Shown: positions 5,314-12,565, numbered from the stretch's first letter. The stretch: 17,901 nt of DNA from JBHIDQ01 sp046760155 (GCA_046760155.1 JBHIDQ010000020.1:1-17901), one strand, 5' to 3'. The notes: generated by a model not told the origin, from the letters alone. Numbers and translations: made by a program.

Positions 5314-8300
5314 ATGTTCCGTCCGGTAGGTAGCCAGCTCAATTTACCACCACTCGAGGAAAAGATACTCGGCTGGTGGCAAAAGAATAAAATTTTTGCG
5401 CGGAGTGTGGAGAATCGCCGGGGGTGTCCCCGCTTTACTCTTTACGAGGGACCTCCCACGGCGAATGGCAGTCCGGGTATTCATCATGTGTTATCTCGTA
5501 TCTTTAAAGACATTATCCCGCGCTATAAGGCAATGAAGGGCTATTATACCCCGCGCATCGCTGGCTGGGATACGCACGGCTTGCCGGTGGAGCTGGAAGT
5601 GGAAAGGGAACTTGGCTTTTCCGGTAAGGCACAGATTGAAGAATACGGTGTGGCCAAGTTTAATGCTCGTTGCCGGGAAAGTGTTTTTCGTTATCTCAAA
5701 GACTGGAATGAAATGACGGAGCGCATTGCCTTCTGGATTGACCTGGAGCATCCCTACATCACTATGGAGAATTATTATATCGAGAGTGTCTGGTGGGCGA
5801 TAAAGCAGATGTGGGACAAGGGGTTGATATATCAGGGCTATAAAGTTACCCCTCACTGCCCCCGCTGTGGCACCTCCTTAAGCTCCCATGAAGTAGCCCT
5901 CGGTTATGAAGATAATGTGGAGGACCCATCAGTTTACATAAAGTTTAAAGTTGTCCTGTCATCATTAAAGGGCTCTGAAGTGCGGGAACAGCTTTATCAG
6001 CTTTTCCATTCTTCAAATAAGCCCGCCTATTTCCTCGCCTGGACGACTACTCCCTGGACGTTGCCAGCTAACACTGCTCTGGCGGTTGATGACGAGGCTG
6101 AATATGCGGTCGTTGAAACAGATAATGAGTATCTTATTCTAGCCTCAACTTTGCTTTATCCAGCGGGGCTTGACGACGGCAAGGTGGTGCAAGAGTTGGC
6201 AGGGAAAGAGCTGGTTGGTCTGAGATACGAGCCGCTGCTGAACCCACACGAGTTCGGGATAGAGCGCCAGCGGTTTGTCACTGTTCATGACGAGGCTACC
6301 GGAGCCGAGTATATTGAGCTACAGCATCAGGAACCGGACAAAAACCTGACTTATCGGGTCATTGCTACCGATTTTGTTTCCTTGGAAGACGGTACCGGAA
6401 TTGTCCATGAAGCACCGGCTTACGGCGATGTTGACTATGAGGCAGGAAAAGAGCGTGGGGTGGACTTTATTCATACCGTAGATTTGCAGGGTAACGTCAT
6501 CGGAACTTATCCCTTTGCCGGTAAGTTTGTCAAAGAGGCTGACCCTCTGGTACTGGAAGAACTGAAGAAGAAAAACCTGCTCTTCCGCAGCGAAAAAATT
6601 CGCCACACCTACCCCTTCTGCTGGCGCTGTGAATCACCCCTTCTCTATTATGCCAAACAGACTTGGTATATCAGGACTACGGCGGTAAAAGATAGACTTA
6701 TCTCCGGGAATGACGAGGTAAACTGGTATCCGGAGCATATCAAGTACGGTCGCTTTGGTGACTGGCTGGAAAATAACGTGGACTGGGCATTTTCCCGTGA
6801 GCGGTATTGGGGGACACCGTTACCAATCTGGCGTTGTGAATCCTGTGACTACCTCGAGTGTGTGGGTGGCGTCGCCGAGTTAAAGAAAAAGCCCGGTTTT
6901 GCCGGCTTAAAAGAGCCTCTGGATTTACACCGACCGTTTGTTGATGAAATGACCTTTGCTTGTCCCCAGTGTAAAGGCAAGATGAAGCGGGTGCTGGAGG
7001 TAATTGACTGCTGGTTTGATTCTGGAGCCATGCCGGTTGCCCAGGTGCATTACCCCTTTGAGAATGATACCTTGCTTGAGGACGGGCGTTTTCCGGCTGA
7101 TTATATCTGTGAAGCGGTTGACCAGACCCGGGGCTGGTTTTACAGTTTACACGCCATCTCTACCTTGCTCTTCAGCCGCCCCTGTTTCCTGAATGTTATC
7201 TGCCTGGGCCATATCCTCGATGCCAAAGGGGAGAAGATGAGCAAGGCTAAGGGGAACGTCATTGAGCCAGCGACGGTAATTGATAAATATGGCGCCGATG
7301 CTCTGCGCTGGTATTTGTTTACTACCTCGCCACCGGGTAATGTGCGCCGTTTCAGTACCGATATGGTGGCTGAGGTAACCCGCCGTTTCTTGCTGACCCT
7401 GTGGAATGTCTATTCCTTCTTTGTCAATTATGCCAATATTGATAAATTCACGCCCGGTTCGGAAGGAGTTTTATCCCATTCCGAACTTGACCGGTGGATT
7501 ATCTCCGAACTGAATCAGCTTATCGCTGATGTTGACGCGGCGCTGGAGTCTTACGACCCTACCGGGGCGGGAAGAAAGATAGAAAACTTTGTCGATGCTC
7601 TCTCTAACTGGTACGTGCGACGGAGCCGCCGGCGCTTCTGGAAGAGTGAGAATGATGCCGATAAATTTTCGGCATATACCACCCTCTACCAGTGTCTGGT
7701 GACGTTATCCAAGCTAATGGCTCCATTTACGCCATTCTTGGCTGAAGAGATGTACCAAAACCTGGTCGGTTCAGTATTTCCCGGTGAACCGGAAAGTGTG
7801 CACTTGACCGATTTTCCGGTGGCTGATGAGACCAAGATTGATAAGCAATTAGCCGCCGAGACTCATTTGGTAATGAGAGTATCCAGCTTGGGTAGGGCAG
7901 CCCGGAGTGAAGCCGGCATTAAGGTACGCCAACCTCTGGCTAAGCTGTTGGTTAAGGTAAGGTCAGGCAGACAAAAGAACGCGCTTAAGCACCTTGCCTC
8001 ACAGGTATTGGAAGAGGTCAATGTCAAAGAGTTTGACCTAGTTGATGAAATGCCGGTGATGAAACATAAGCCGTGGCCGGTAGCCACCGAAGGTGACCTG
8101 ACGGTAATGCTTGATACTGATATCACTCCAGAGCTGGCGGCGGAGGGAATGGCACGTGAGATTGTGCGCCGTTTGCAGACCATGCGCCGTTCGGCCGGGT
8201 TTGATATTGCTGACCATATTGCTACCTATTATCAAGGGGACGATTATATCAAGCAAGTAATGACGGACTACGCCGACTACATCAAGCAGGAAACACTGTC

Positions 8301-8400
8301 CGAGCAACTTGTGGAAGAAATTACCGCCAAGGGAGTTTATACGGAAAGTTTTAAACTGGACGGCTATGAGCTGTTACTGGGGGTGAAACGCCTAACCTAA
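5314..8400 (+). CDS. ileS: isoleucyl-tRNA synthetase
   Basis: 1028 aa. It charges tRNA-Ile with isoleucine. Motifs: HIGH-type GIHH at residues 55-58 (after PPTANGSP); a Cys pair HCPRC at 181-185; the CP1 editing domain with WTTTPWTLPAN from residue 243; Cys pairs at C508/C511 and C550/C553, likely a zinc site; QTRGWFYSLHA; KMSKA at 641-645 (canonical KMSKS with Ala last); and a C-terminal anticodon-binding region. Length and zinc-like pairs resemble the longer, type-2 (Thermus/eukaryote-like) IleRS class. ATG at 5314 has GAAGGAG (5298-5304) at 9 nt; an in-frame TTG at 5308 is too close. Expression is governed by the isoleucine T-box upstream. The stop overlaps the convergent protease gene by 4 bp. 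Confidence 0.97.
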   Translation: MFRPVGSQLNLPPLEEKILGWWQKNKIFARSVENRRGCPRFTLYEGPPTANGSPGIHHVLSRIFKDIIPRYKAMKGYYTPRIAGWDTHGLPVELEVERELGFSGKAQIEEYGVAKFNARCRESVFRYLKDWNEMTERIAFWIDLEHPYITMENYYIESVWWAIKQMWDKGLIYQGYKVTPHCPRCGTSLSSHEVALGYEDNVEDPSVYIKFKVVLSSLKGSEVREQLYQLFHSSNKPAYFLAWTTTPWTLPANTALAVDDEAEYAVVETDNEYLILASTLLYPAGLDDGKVVQELAGKELVGLRYEPLLNPHEFGIERQRFVTVHDEATGAEYIELQHQEPDKNLTYRVIATDFVSLEDGTGIVHEAPAYGDVDYEAGKERGVDFIHTVDLQGNVIGTYPFAGKFVKEADPLVLEELKKKNLLFRSEKIRHTYPFCWRCESPLLYYAKQTWYIRTTAVKDRLISGNDEVNWYPEHIKYGRFGDWLENNVDWAFSRERYWGTPLPIWRCESCDYLECVGGVAELKKKPGFAGLKEPLDLHRPFVDEMTFACPQCKGKMKRVLEVIDCWFDSGAMPVAQVHYPFENDTLLEDGRFPADYICEAVDQTRGWFYSLHAISTLLFSRPCFLNVICLGHILDAKGEKMSKAKGNVIEPATVIDKYGADALRWYLFTTSPPGNVRRFSTDMVAEVTRRFLLTLWNVYSFFVNYANIDKFTPGSEGVLSHSELDRWIISELNQLIADVDAALESYDPTGAGRKIENFVDALSNWYVRRSRRRFWKSENDADKFSAYTTLYQCLVTLSKLMAPFTPFLAEEMYQNLVGSVFPGEPESVHLTDFPVADETKIDKQLAAETHLVMRVSSLGRAARSEAGIKVRQPLAKLLVKVRSGRQKNALKHLASQVLEEVNVKEFDLVDEMPVMKHKPWPVATEGDLTVMLDTDITPELAAEGMAREIVRRLQTMRRSAGFDIADHIATYYQGDDYIKQVMTDYADYIKQETLSEQLVEEITAKGVYTESFKLDGYELLLGVKRLT

Positions 8401-9536
8401 GTGCGCGGACTTTCCGCTAGTATTGCCTCTGTGGTGTTTTCCTTATCACCCCGCCAGAAGGTTATTTCCACTTTTTGTCCAATTTTAGCGGTGCGTATCG
8501 TTCGTATTAGTTGTTCAGTAGTGGCTATTTTTTCACTGGCAAAGCCAGTGATAACATCACCCGGCTTTAATCCAGCTTTATCGGCAGGACTATCGGGGAC
8601 GACTTGGGTAATCAAGACTCCTTCCTCCACGGCCAAATTAAATCTGGTGACGGTAAACTGGTCCACCGTCGCCACTACCACACCAAGCCAGGGACGAGTT
8701 ACGTAACCTTTTGTGACTAGTTCCTCAATGATTGGGATGGCCGTTTCAGTGCTGATGGCGTACCCCATGCCTTCAACACCAACGGTGGCGATTTTGGCAC
8801 TGGTGATACCAACTACTTCCCCGGCCAGATTGACTAATGGACCCCCGCTATTACCAGGGTTAATCGCTGCCGTAGTTTCAATGAGGTCATAGAGCGTTTG
8901 CCCCGGAGCCACCGGTATTGCGACGCCTTGCCGACTAATTATTCCTTCAGTGGCTCTTATCCCTTGGCCTAGGGCATTGCCGATAGCGACAACCCACTCC
9001 CCAACTCTCAATTTAGACGAATCTCCTACTTTGACTGCTGGCAGGTTCTGCGCGTCAATTTTAAGGATGGCTAAGTCGTTAAGACTATCAGTGAAGACAT
9101 TGTTGGTATCTACGGTGTAGGTACTGCCATCATCCATGGTTACAGTGATGCTACTGGCACCTTCCACGACATGGTTATTGGTCAAGATGATGCCGTTTTC
9201 GTCCAAAATCCACCCTGACCCAGCTCCCTGCTGGGTAAACGGCCGGTTGAAGAAGTCAAAGGTTACCACCTCGGTGGTGATGGCGACTACCGACGGCTTA
9301 ACTAAGGCGACGGCATCAGCAATGCTGGGTAATGAAGGGCTTTGATTCCCTAAAGACGGGGGTGTCCAGCTGGGGTTGAGCGGTGCCGGGGGTGGAGATG
9401 GTTGTGCCGCTGGCGCGGGGCTTGGGGGAGGAAGTGGTGAAATCTCAATCTGCGGTGCCGCACAACCAGCACCCAGACCAAGCAAAAGGATAAGGATGAG
9501 AGAAACAAGAAAACATTTTAGCTTTATTTTTGGCAT
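8397..9536 (-). CDS. HtrA/DegP-like serine protease (S1C) lipoprotein with PDZ domain
   Basis: 379 aa. It is probably an envelope quality-control protease. A hydrophobic signal (about 9-24) ends GAGC with Cys25, a plausible lipobox, so it would be lipid-anchored. A Pro/Ser/Ala-rich linker (about 28-70) follows. The trypsin-like domain has the complete triad: His122 in TNNHVV, Asp154 in SLNDLAIL and Ser230 in NPGNSGGP. A PDZ domain (about 280-379) contains WLGVVV and SPADKAGLKPGDVITGF. Most DegP/HtrA relatives use a transmembrane anchor or plain signal peptide, so the lipobox plus Pro-rich tether is a variation. No Shine-Dalgarno precedes the ATG, and the predicted transcription start lies only about 4 nt before it. 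It converges with ileS. Confidence 0.93.
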   Translation of the reverse strand: MPKIKLKCFLVSLILILLLGLGAGCAAPQIEISPLPPPSPAPAAQPSPPPAPLNPSWTPPSLGNQSPSLPSIADAVALVKPSVVAITTEVVTFDFFNRPFTQQGAGSGWILDENGIILTNNHVVEGASSITVTMDDGSTYTVDTNNVFTDSLNDLAILKIDAQNLPAVKVGDSSKLRVGEWVVAIGNALGQGIRATEGIISRQGVAIPVAPGQTLYDLIETTAAINPGNSGGPLVNLAGEVVGITSAKIATVGVEGMGYAISTETAIPIIEELVTKGYVTRPWLGVVVATVDQFTVTRFNLAVEEGVLITQVVPDSPADKAGLKPGDVITGFASEKIATTEQLIRTIRTAKIGQKVEITFWRGDKENTTEAILAESPRT

Positions 9537-9546
9537 AGCTAGTTTT

Positions 9547-9575
9547 ATTGTATCACAAAGGCAAAATCAGGGCAA
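9547..9575 (-). promoter_or_regulatory. promoter of the HtrA-like gene, near-leaderless
   Basis: On the minus strand TTGCCC (9570-9575), a 17 bp spacer and TACAAT (9547-9552). The expected start near 9540 gives a leader of about 4 nt before the ATG at 9536. The promoter directly abuts the trpB2 terminator. Confidence 0.55.
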
Positions 9576-9578
9576 AAC

Positions 9579-9603
9579 AAGGGGCTGGGATACCCAGCCC
9601 CTT
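9579..9603 (-). terminator. terminator downstream of trpB2
   Basis: A perfect 11 bp stem AAGGGGCTGGG / CCCAGCCCCTT around a 3 nt loop. On the minus strand it begins 15 nt after the trpB2 stop and is followed by GTTTTG. On the plus strand TTTTTT follows within a few bases, so it may work in both directions. Confidence 0.85.
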
Positions 9604-9617
9604 ACTTTTTTAATTAT

Positions 9618-10979
9618 TTACGCCTCAGGTACCTCGGGTAGGTGTGTCAGTGCCTCCTTTACTTTTTCCTCAGGATACTCATAATTCTGCATCCTGCCGG
9701 AAAGGTACTCATCATAGGCAGCCAGGTCGAAGTGTCCGTGCCCGCTATGCGCAATCAGAATGGTTTTGGCTTCACCTGATTGCTTACATTTCAGGGCCTC
9801 ATCAATGGCTACCCGGAGGTCATGGCATGGCTCAGGTCCGGTAACAATGCCCTCAGTCCGGGCAAACTGTACTCCAGCCTCGAAGACGGCTGTCTGATGC
9901 TCAGCTTTAGCTTCGATTAAGCCCAGTCGATATAGGTGGCAGATGATCGGTGCCATGCCGTGATAGCGCAAGCCTCCGGCGTGGACTGGAGGCGGCACAA
10001 AGGTATGCCCTAGAGTGTACATCTTCAATATGGGAGCCATGCCGGCGGTATCCCCAAAGTCCCAGGTATAGACGCCCTTGGTCAGGCTGGGGCAGGCTTG
10101 AGGCTCAACACAGATAATGCGTAGGTCTGGTTTCTGGCCGCTGAGCTTGTCCCTGAGCCAGGGCAGGAACTGTCCAGCGAAGTTGGAGCCACCGCCGATG
10201 CAGCCAACAATAATATCCGGATAGGCATCGGCCATCTCCATCTGCTTCCGTGTTTCTTCGCCGATGATGGTCTGGTGAAGCAGGACATGATTGGCGACAC
10301 TGCCTATGGAATACTTGGTATCATCGTGAGTGGCAGCATCTTCGATAGCTTCGCTGATGGCGATGCCCAAGCTGCCGGGCGAATCGGGATTCTCGGCTAG
10401 AACACGACGCCCAAACTCAGTGTCTGGACTGGGGCTAGGTACTACTTGGGCGCCCCAAGTCTCCATCAGGATACGGCGGTAGGGTTTCTGGTTATAGCTG
10501 ACATTTACCATGTAGACCTTGCATTCAAGACCGAAGAACATACAGCCCATCGCCAGGGCGCTGCCCCATTGCCCGGCACCGGTCTCCGTAGTCAGACGCT
10601 TAACGCCTTCCTTCTTGTTGTAGTATGCCTGAGCAACTGCAGTGTTAGGCTTGTGACTCCCCGCCTGGCTCGTTCCTTCATATTTGAAGAAAATTTTAGC
10701 CGGTGTATCCAGAGCCTTTTCCAGCCGGTGCGCCCGATGCAAAATGGTAGGTCTCCAGGTACGGTAGATAGCCTGTACCTCCTCCGGGATTTCAATGTAG
10801 CGCTCCGGACTGAACTCCTGTTCATTAATGGCTTCGGGGAATAAGGGAGGAGGGAGACGGGTGGGCTCCTTGGTGCCGGGATGACGTTCAGGTGGCAATG
10901 GTTCCGGTAAATCAGGCAGGACATTATACCAGTGGGTCGGCATGTCTTTTTCATCAAGAATAAATTTGGTTCTTTCCAT
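9618..10979 (-). CDS. trpB2: tryptophan synthase beta chain-like protein, TrpB2 type
   Basis: 453 aa. It is a PLP enzyme joining indole and serine to make tryptophan. The long N-terminus (HWYNVLPDLPEPLPP) and RPTILHRAHRLEKAL are typical of the TrpB2 (TrpB-like, COG1350) group rather than TrpB1. The PLP lysine is K110 in GSHKPNTA, the catalytic-type Glu132 lies in TETGAGQWG, the phosphate-binding loop GGGSN is at 262-266, and the C-terminus has SGHGHFDL. ATG at 10979 follows GGAGG (10986-10990) at 6 nt. No trpA or other trp gene is adjacent, so it may use free indole or partner with a distant TrpA. It is preceded by a Trp-codon-rich leader ORF and a tryptophan T-box, which supports a role in tryptophan supply. 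Confidence 0.94.
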   Translation of the reverse strand: MERTKFILDEKDMPTHWYNVLPDLPEPLPPERHPGTKEPTRLPPPLFPEAINEQEFSPERYIEIPEEVQAIYRTWRPTILHRAHRLEKALDTPAKIFFKYEGTSQAGSHKPNTAVAQAYYNKKEGVKRLTTETGAGQWGSALAMGCMFFGLECKVYMVNVSYNQKPYRRILMETWGAQVVPSPSPDTEFGRRVLAENPDSPGSLGIAISEAIEDAATHDDTKYSIGSVANHVLLHQTIIGEETRKQMEMADAYPDIIVGCIGGGSNFAGQFLPWLRDKLSGQKPDLRIICVEPQACPSLTKGVYTWDFGDTAGMAPILKMYTLGHTFVPPPVHAGGLRYHGMAPIICHLYRLGLIEAKAEHQTAVFEAGVQFARTEGIVTGPEPCHDLRVAIDEALKCKQSGEAKTILIAHSGHGHFDLAAYDEYLSGRMQNYEYPEEKVKEALTHLPEVPEA

Positions 10980-10985
10980 TTTTTT

Positions 10986-11054
10986 CCTCCTTTTATTTTT
11001 ATTTACCGACTATTTTCTCTGGGTTAGTTTTTTTCTCGGCCCCAAAAGGGCCAA
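10986..11054 (-). promoter_or_regulatory. predicted switch region between leader peptide and trpB2 ribosome-binding site
   Basis: Two mutually exclusive pairings are visible on the minus strand. One is a local hairpin, TTGGCCC (11048-11054) with GGGCCGA (11036-11042), around a 5 nt loop. The other pairs CCTTTTG (11043-11049, leader codons 9-11) with TAAAAGG (10989-10995), which overlaps the trpB2 Shine-Dalgarno AAGGAGG (10986-10992). A ribosome paused on the leader Trp codons would disturb both. This is pairing by eye, with no energy calculation. Confidence 0.3.
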
Positions 11055-11074
11055 CACCATGACATCGTAGACAT
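11024..11074 (-). CDS. putative Trp leader peptide (16 aa, three Trp codons)
   Basis: Minus-strand ORF MSTMSWCWPFWGREKN with Trp at codons 6, 8 and 11, ending TAA at 11024-11026. It has its own Shine-Dalgarno AAGGAG (11084-11089), 9 nt before the ATG at 11074. It lies after the tryptophan T-box terminator and 44 nt before the trpB2 start, so it is transcribed only when the T-box permits read-through. With equal codon use, three or more TGG codons in 16 are expected in roughly 0.2 percent of such ORFs, so together with position and Shine-Dalgarno this points to a regulatory leader peptide that stalls when charged tRNA-Trp is scarce. The Bacillus subtilis rtpA operon, with a T-box plus a Trp-codon leader, is the known parallel. 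Function here is inferred; no protein family is recognised. Confidence 0.62.
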   Translation of the reverse strand: MSTMSWCWPFWGREKN

Positions 11075-11129
11075 ATTATTATTCTCCTTAATTTTTCTCT
11101 TTTTTATCTCCTGTAATCACCGAGAAATT

Positions 11130-11165
11130 AAAAAGCCTCCCACCCCCTGAAGGGGCGAAAGGCTT
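11130..11165 (-). terminator. T-box intrinsic terminator before trpB2
   Basis: On the minus strand AAGCCT (11160-11165) pairs with AGGCTT (11133-11138), with an inner CCCCT/AGGGG helix, followed by TTTTT (11130-11134). It is the alternative to the T-box antiterminator. Confidence 0.88.
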
Positions 11166-11432
11166 ACTTCCGCGGTGCCACCCTTTTTGGTCATCTGGTT
11201 AAATAAAGGTAAGCGACCATCTCTACAGGTACAGAGGCCGTGGAATAAAATGTTTACCTCTATACCCCGGGATTTGATAACGCTTCCCCGGCGTCAAAGC
11301 CTACTTGTTCGTTAGTCTAACAACTTTCGGTTTGCGGCTCCCAAGTCCATTCAACTCCTGCGCTGGCATCGGCTCACACCTTACCCGACTCTCTGCACCC
11401 CGCTTTGAAGCCTACTAGTCTTGTTCACAGCC
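11130..11432 (-). promoter_or_regulatory. T-box riboswitch, tryptophan type, upstream of trpB2
   Basis: Minus strand. The 5' start GTGAACAAGACTAGTAGG aligns with the start of the ileS T-box. The apical Stem I motifs are AGAGAG and GGTGTGAGCC. The specifier loop GAATGGAC holds TGG at 11347-11349. The spacing from specifier to the following GAGCCGC is exactly 6 nt in both T-boxes of this window, which fixes the reading frame of the specifier. The T-box core AAAGGGTGGCACCGCGG (11170-11186) contains TGGC (11177-11180), which pairs with discriminator G, the base of tRNA-Trp. Codon and discriminator therefore agree. The terminator ends at 11130. Uncharged tRNA-Trp should turn on the downstream leader ORF and trpB2. 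Confidence 0.93.
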
Positions 11433-11449
11433 TTTGCAATATGTGGCAA

Positions 11450-11478
11450 AGTTTAACAGCATAATATTAATTTGTCAA
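11450..11478 (-). promoter_or_regulatory. promoter of the trp T-box/trpB2 transcript
   Basis: On the minus strand a perfect TTGACA (11473-11478), a 17 bp spacer and TAAACT (11450-11455). The start would be near 11443, about 15 nt before the T-box 5' motif. Confidence 0.75.
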
Positions 11479-11533
11479 GTAGTGGAGAGTGAAAAAGAGA
11501 TGGACAAAGCTCTTAAATTATGGTGAAATGGAC

Positions 11534-11572
11534 GTCTAAGAGGGGCGAAGCCTTTCCTAGATTTCCCTTGCT
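11534..11572 (+). repeat. degenerate copy of the 5' part of the intergenic palindromic repeat
   Basis: GTCTAAGAGGGGCG (11534-11547) is identical to the start of the better copy at 11593. It continues as AAGCC...TTTCC..GATTTCCCTTGCTC, a decayed version of the following part. The hairpin arm is broken here. Confidence 0.6.
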
Positions 11573-11592
11573 CTGAGTTAAAAATGCGGGGT

Positions 11593-11677
11593 GTCTAAGA
11601 GGGGCGTCAGCCCCTCTTTCCAAATCCCCTCCCCCTTCCCCTTATCAAGGGGAAGGGGGATAAAGGGGGATGGGGTT
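11593..11677 (+). repeat. MITE-like intergenic palindromic element
   Basis: It starts GTCTAAGAGGGGCG. The first hairpin is AAGAGGGGC-GTCA-GCCCCTCTT (11597-11618). The second has a perfect 14 bp stem TCCCCCTTCCCCTT-ATC-AAGGGGAAGGGGGA (11630-11660) inside an outer ATCCCC/GGGGAT pair (11624-11629 with 11666-11671). There is no coding capacity and no T-run. The structure and the decayed neighbour copy suggest a non-autonomous dispersed repeat inserted between the divergent trpB2 and rpsB promoters. Confidence 0.65.
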
Positions 11678-11690
11678 AATAAAGCTAATA

Positions 11691-11720
11691 TTGCTGCTGA
11701 CGGAAAGGGTATGCTATACT
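11691..11720 (+). promoter_or_regulatory. promoter of the rpsB-tsf-pyrH-frr operon
   Basis: TTGCTG (11691-11696), an 18 bp spacer and TATACT (11715-11720), the latter preceded by TGC, an extended -10. The leader is about 40 nt and shows no clear structured element. Confidence 0.65.
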
Positions 11721-11766
11721 GTTAAGCGGCAAAAAACAAGTATCTACTAGCAAAGGGGGCACAAAT

Positions 11767-12552
11767 TTGCCAGATACAACGACCATCAAACAACTTTTAG
11801 AAGCCGGGGCTCACTTCGGGCATCAGACCGGGCGCTGGCATCCCCGGATGAAGAATTACATCTTCACCAAGCGCAATGGTATCCATATTATTGACTTGGA
11901 GAAAACGGCTGCCATGTTAGACGAAGCTTGTAATTTCGTTCGGCAGATGGTAGCTGAGGGTGGCACTATCCTTTTTGTCGGTACCAAAAAGCAGGCTCAA
12001 GAATCGGTGGTAGAAGAAGCGCAGCGTTGTGGTATGTATTACGTTGACCAGCGCTGGCTGGGTGGGATGTTGACTAATTTCGCCACTATCCAGGCCCGCA
12101 TCGACTACCTTGTCCGTTTGGAAGACCAGCAATCCAGAGGCGAGTTCGGGCGCCTGTCGAAAAAGGAAGTCTTGAAAATTGGGGAGGAAATTGAGAAGCT
12201 CAATAAGCAGATGGGTGGATTCAAGGAGATGACCAACCTACCCAGCGCGTTATTTATCGTTGACCCGACAAAAGAAAAGATCGCTCTGGCTGAAGCCAAA
12301 CGTATGGGAATACCGGTGGTGGCTATCGTCGATACCAATTGCAACCCTGATGATATCGACTATCCTATTCCAGCCAATGATGATGCTATTCGAGCCATCA
12401 AACTGATCTGCAGTAAAATTGCTGATGCCGTTCTGGAAGGTAAAGCCGGCATAACCGAAGTTCCGACTGAGGAAGTGGAGGAAGAAGGCTTGGAGGAAGC
12501 CGAAATGATGGAAACGATGGAACCATTTATCTTTATCCCGGAAGAGGAATGA
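11767..12552 (+). CDS. rpsB: 30S ribosomal protein S2
   Basis: 261 aa. S2 is a 30S protein that binds late in assembly. The family signature is clear from the start, PDTTTIKQLLEAGAHFGHQT, through RWHPRMKNYIFTKRNGIHII, ILFVGTKKQAQESV, YVDQRWLGGMLTNF and LPSALFIVDPTKEKIALAEA. The C-terminus is a long acidic tail (EEVEEEGLEEAE) beyond the core. The start is TTG at 11767 with AGGGGG (11754-11759) about 7 nt upstream; no ATG fits. First gene of the conserved rpsB-tsf-pyrH-frr operon. Confidence 0.96.
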   Translation: MPDTTTIKQLLEAGAHFGHQTGRWHPRMKNYIFTKRNGIHIIDLEKTAAMLDEACNFVRQMVAEGGTILFVGTKKQAQESVVEEAQRCGMYYVDQRWLGGMLTNFATIQARIDYLVRLEDQQSRGEFGRLSKKEVLKIGEEIEKLNKQMGGFKEMTNLPSALFIVDPTKEKIALAEAKRMGIPVVAIVDTNCNPDDIDYPIPANDDAIRAIKLICSKIADAVLEGKAGITEVPTEEVEEEGLEEAEMMETMEPFIFIPEEE

Positions 12553-12565
12553 CGGAGGGGAAAAT

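Noticed and set aside
7863..8183. Minus-strand open frames inside ileS
   Set aside because: Shadow frames of a well-supported synthetase gene, no ribosome-binding site or family match.
9136..9345. Plus-strand open frames opposite the HtrA-like gene
   Set aside because: Antisense shadows of a gene with intact catalytic triad and PDZ domain.
11510..11536. Tiny plus-strand ORF (MDKALKLW) near the trpB2 promoter
   Set aside because: Eight codons, no promoter on that strand, and it overlaps the promoter/repeat region; likely chance.
11597..11660. The GC-rich hairpins read as a CRISPR or intrinsic terminator
   Set aside because: No spacer-repeat periodicity and no T-run; better explained as a palindromic intergenic repeat.
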